This document shows positions 12,689 through 13,663 of a DNA stretch of 13,663 bases, piece by piece. Every line of letters begins with the position of its first letter. Within the stretch, counting starts at the first letter, position 1. The notes under the pieces were generated by a model that saw nothing but the letters and a program-made list of their open reading frames with translations, did no database searches and had not been told where the DNA came from. The DNA comes from Candidatus Naiadarchaeum limnaeum (GTDB taxonomy: Archaea; Undinarchaeota; Undinarchaeia; Undinarchaeales; Naiadarchaeaceae): assembly GCA_014189685.1 (NCBI GenBank), contig DVAB01000050.1, positions 1 through 13,663 on the forward strand, given 5' to 3'. Position numbers and translations under genes: made by a program.

Positions 12689-13183
12689 ATGGTATATTTT
12701 AACGATAAAGGCATAACTCCGATAATTGCTGTAATCTTACTTTTAATGATGACTATTGCTATTGGCGGATTGGCGTATGCTTGGATTCAGCGCCTGCAGA
12801 CAACAACACAGAGCACTGTCGAAAATGTTACAACTGCGCTCTCCGGAACTTTTAAAGTTTTGTTACGGGTTGAGGGCTATAACACAACATGTGGAGGTGT
12901 TTCTAACTGGGCAATTGCAAGAATTGTTTATAAAAACGCAGGGGTTGAGGCGGCTAAAAATGTGCGCATATATGTTGATGATGGCCTGCGCACAGAATCA
13001 GATGTGATAAATGGGAATACAACTTTAAGTCCAGGGGTTACAACATGGGCACAATTAGGAAATGAGACTTGCTCAAACTGGATAAACAAAACAAGAAAAA
13101 TAACTATTCATTCTGATGAGTCAGAGGCTGAGCGCCTAATCACATTTAGCTGCACAACTCCGCTGAGCACTGGCGGGTGCTAA
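12689..13183 (+). CDS. Archaeal type IV pilin-like protein, copy 2
   Basis: A 164-residue paralogue of the preceding pilin. The signal is MVYFNDKG followed by ITPIIAVILLLMMTIAIGG, with predicted cleavage after G8. The helix is almost identical to copy 1 while the outer domain is more diverged. Cysteines 68, 128, 155 and 164 align with those of copy 1. Sequons lie at N46, 65, 110, 125 and 133. The frame is open further upstream to 12584, but that extension overlaps the end of copy 1 and would bury the signal peptide, so ATG 12689 is chosen. Its mature part shares VEGYNTTCG near 61-69 and CSNWINKTR at 128-136 with copy 1 at equivalent positions. It is probably a co-assembled or alternative pilin subunit. 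Confidence 0.88.
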   Translation: MVYFNDKGITPIIAVILLLMMTIAIGGLAYAWIQRLQTTTQSTVENVTTALSGTFKVLLRVEGYNTTCGGVSNWAIARIVYKNAGVEAAKNVRIYVDDGLRTESDVINGNTTLSPGVTTWAQLGNETCSNWINKTRKITIHSDESEAERLITFSCTTPLSTGGC

Positions 13184-13192
13184 TTCGAAAAG

Positions 13193-13202
13193 CATTTAAT
13201 AA
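13193..13202 (+). promoter_or_regulatory. Candidate TATA box for pilin copy 3
   Basis: CATTTAATAA in the 40-base gap is centred about 26 bases before ATG 13224, predicting a leaderless mRNA. Confidence 0.4.
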
Positions 13203-13223
13203 CTACTTTTCTAATAAAGAATT

Positions 13224-13663
13224 ATGCACCCACTTAATACAAAGGGCATTACCCCAATTATAGCTGTAATTTTGCTTTTAATGATGACTATTGCCATTGC
13301 TGGACTTGCATATACATGGCTTCAGAGAACTCAGGTCGCAATACAATCAGGAGTTGAAAACACAACAACAACTCTTCTTGGGGGGTTGAAAGTTAACTTA
13401 AAAGTTGAGGGTTATAATACAACTTGTACCGCTGCATCATCTGTTGTTTCTGTCCGTGTTTATGGAAGAAACGCAGGAACAGAACCTGCTAAAAATCTTC
13501 AACTATATGTTGCTGATGGGTTGCTAAGCGGGGCTAGCAATACAACTCTAAATCCCGGAGTTACAACAAGCTGGCTTGCTGCAAGCGGAGAGGCGTGCTC
13601 AACTTGGATTAATAAAACGCGTGTAGGTAAGATTAGCTCGGATGAAACCTCAGCAGACAAAAA
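13224..13663 (+). CDS. Archaeal type IV pilin-like protein, copy 3 (3' end cut by window)
   Basis: A third paralogue, open to the window edge with 146 full codons visible and no stop. The signal is MHPLNTKG followed by ITPIIAVILLLMMTIAIAG, with predicted cleavage after G8. Cysteines 68 and 125 align with the first two cysteines of the other copies; the last two would lie beyond the window. Sequons at N46, N65, N106 and N130 match those shared by copies 1 and 2. The conserved NAGTEPAKNLQLYV block (83-96) and STWINKTR (126-133) confirm homology over the whole visible length. By comparison with copies 1 and 2 only about 15-20 residues should be missing. More pilin copies or assembly genes may follow. 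Confidence 0.85.
   Translation, partial: MHPLNTKGITPIIAVILLLMMTIAIAGLAYTWLQRTQVAIQSGVENTTTTLLGGLKVNLKVEGYNTTCTAASSVVSVRVYGRNAGTEPAKNLQLYVADGLLSGASNTTLNPGVTTSWLAASGEACSTWINKTRVGKISSDETSADK

Noticed and set aside
12756-13007. Alternative plus-strand frame inside pilin copy 2
   Set aside because: It lies wholly within a convincing pilin frame and lacks any start signal or motif.
12157-13663. Archaellin (archaeal flagellin) identity for the three pilin-like genes
   Set aside because: They share only the N-terminal signal and helix with archaellins; the outer domains are short with four cysteines and no other archaellum gene is in the window. Type IV pilin-like is the safer call.
1-13663. tRNA, rRNA, CRISPR arrays, insertion sequences or attachment sites
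   Set aside because: All gaps are under 80 bases, no spaced repeats or transposase-like frames were seen, and no cloverleaf-like stretch was found by eye.

Overview
This window is a gene-dense, AT-rich piece of an archaeal chromosome. The evidence is direct: glycerol-1-phosphate dehydrogenase, geranylgeranylglyceryl phosphate synthase, a UbiA-family digeranylgeranyl transferase, the Nop5/fibrillarin pair, ribosomal protein S17e, a group II chaperonin and archaeal pilins with class III signal peptides. Gaps between genes are under 80 bases, several neighbours overlap by ATGA, and many genes have a TATA-like box about 26 bases before the start codon, as expected for leaderless mRNAs. Some genes also carry Shine-Dalgarno sites. 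The compact style would fit a small-genome (DPANN-like) or euryarchaeal lineage, but I cannot fix the taxon from sequence alone.

Layout. (1) 1-3896: archaeal membrane-lipid cluster. It holds the tail of a probable isopentenyl phosphate kinase, type 2 IPP isomerase, UbiA prenyltransferase, G1P dehydrogenase and GGGP synthase. Together they make isoprenoid precursors, the G1P backbone and both ether bonds. (2) 3903-4941: diphthamide synthase Dph6, following GGGPS closely, and a small cysteine-rich protein of unknown function. (3) 5921-4938 on the minus strand: rps17e and UMP kinase. (4) 5987-7719: nop5-flpA operon, the C/D-box RNP methylation core. (5) 8555-7716 minus: an orphan 279-residue protein, divergent from (6) 8609-9532, a COG1395-type HTH regulator. 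(7) 9612-11294: thermosome subunit. (8) 11343 to the end: a coiled-coil protein with a proline-rich tail, a two-TM mini-protein and three tandem paralogous pilins, the last cut by the window edge.

The housekeeping blocks are well explained. The most interesting part is the right end, which looks like a poorly characterised pilus locus. A soluble coiled-coil protein, a tiny membrane protein and the first pilin form one tight operon, followed by two further pilin copies that each appear to have their own promoter. The three pilins share a four-cysteine pattern (the last two cysteines of the third copy lie beyond the window) and conserved N-glycosylation sequons. The assembly ATPase and platform protein are not in the window. 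No gene-free stretch longer than 300 bases exists, and no tRNA, rRNA, CRISPR array or insertion sequence was seen.
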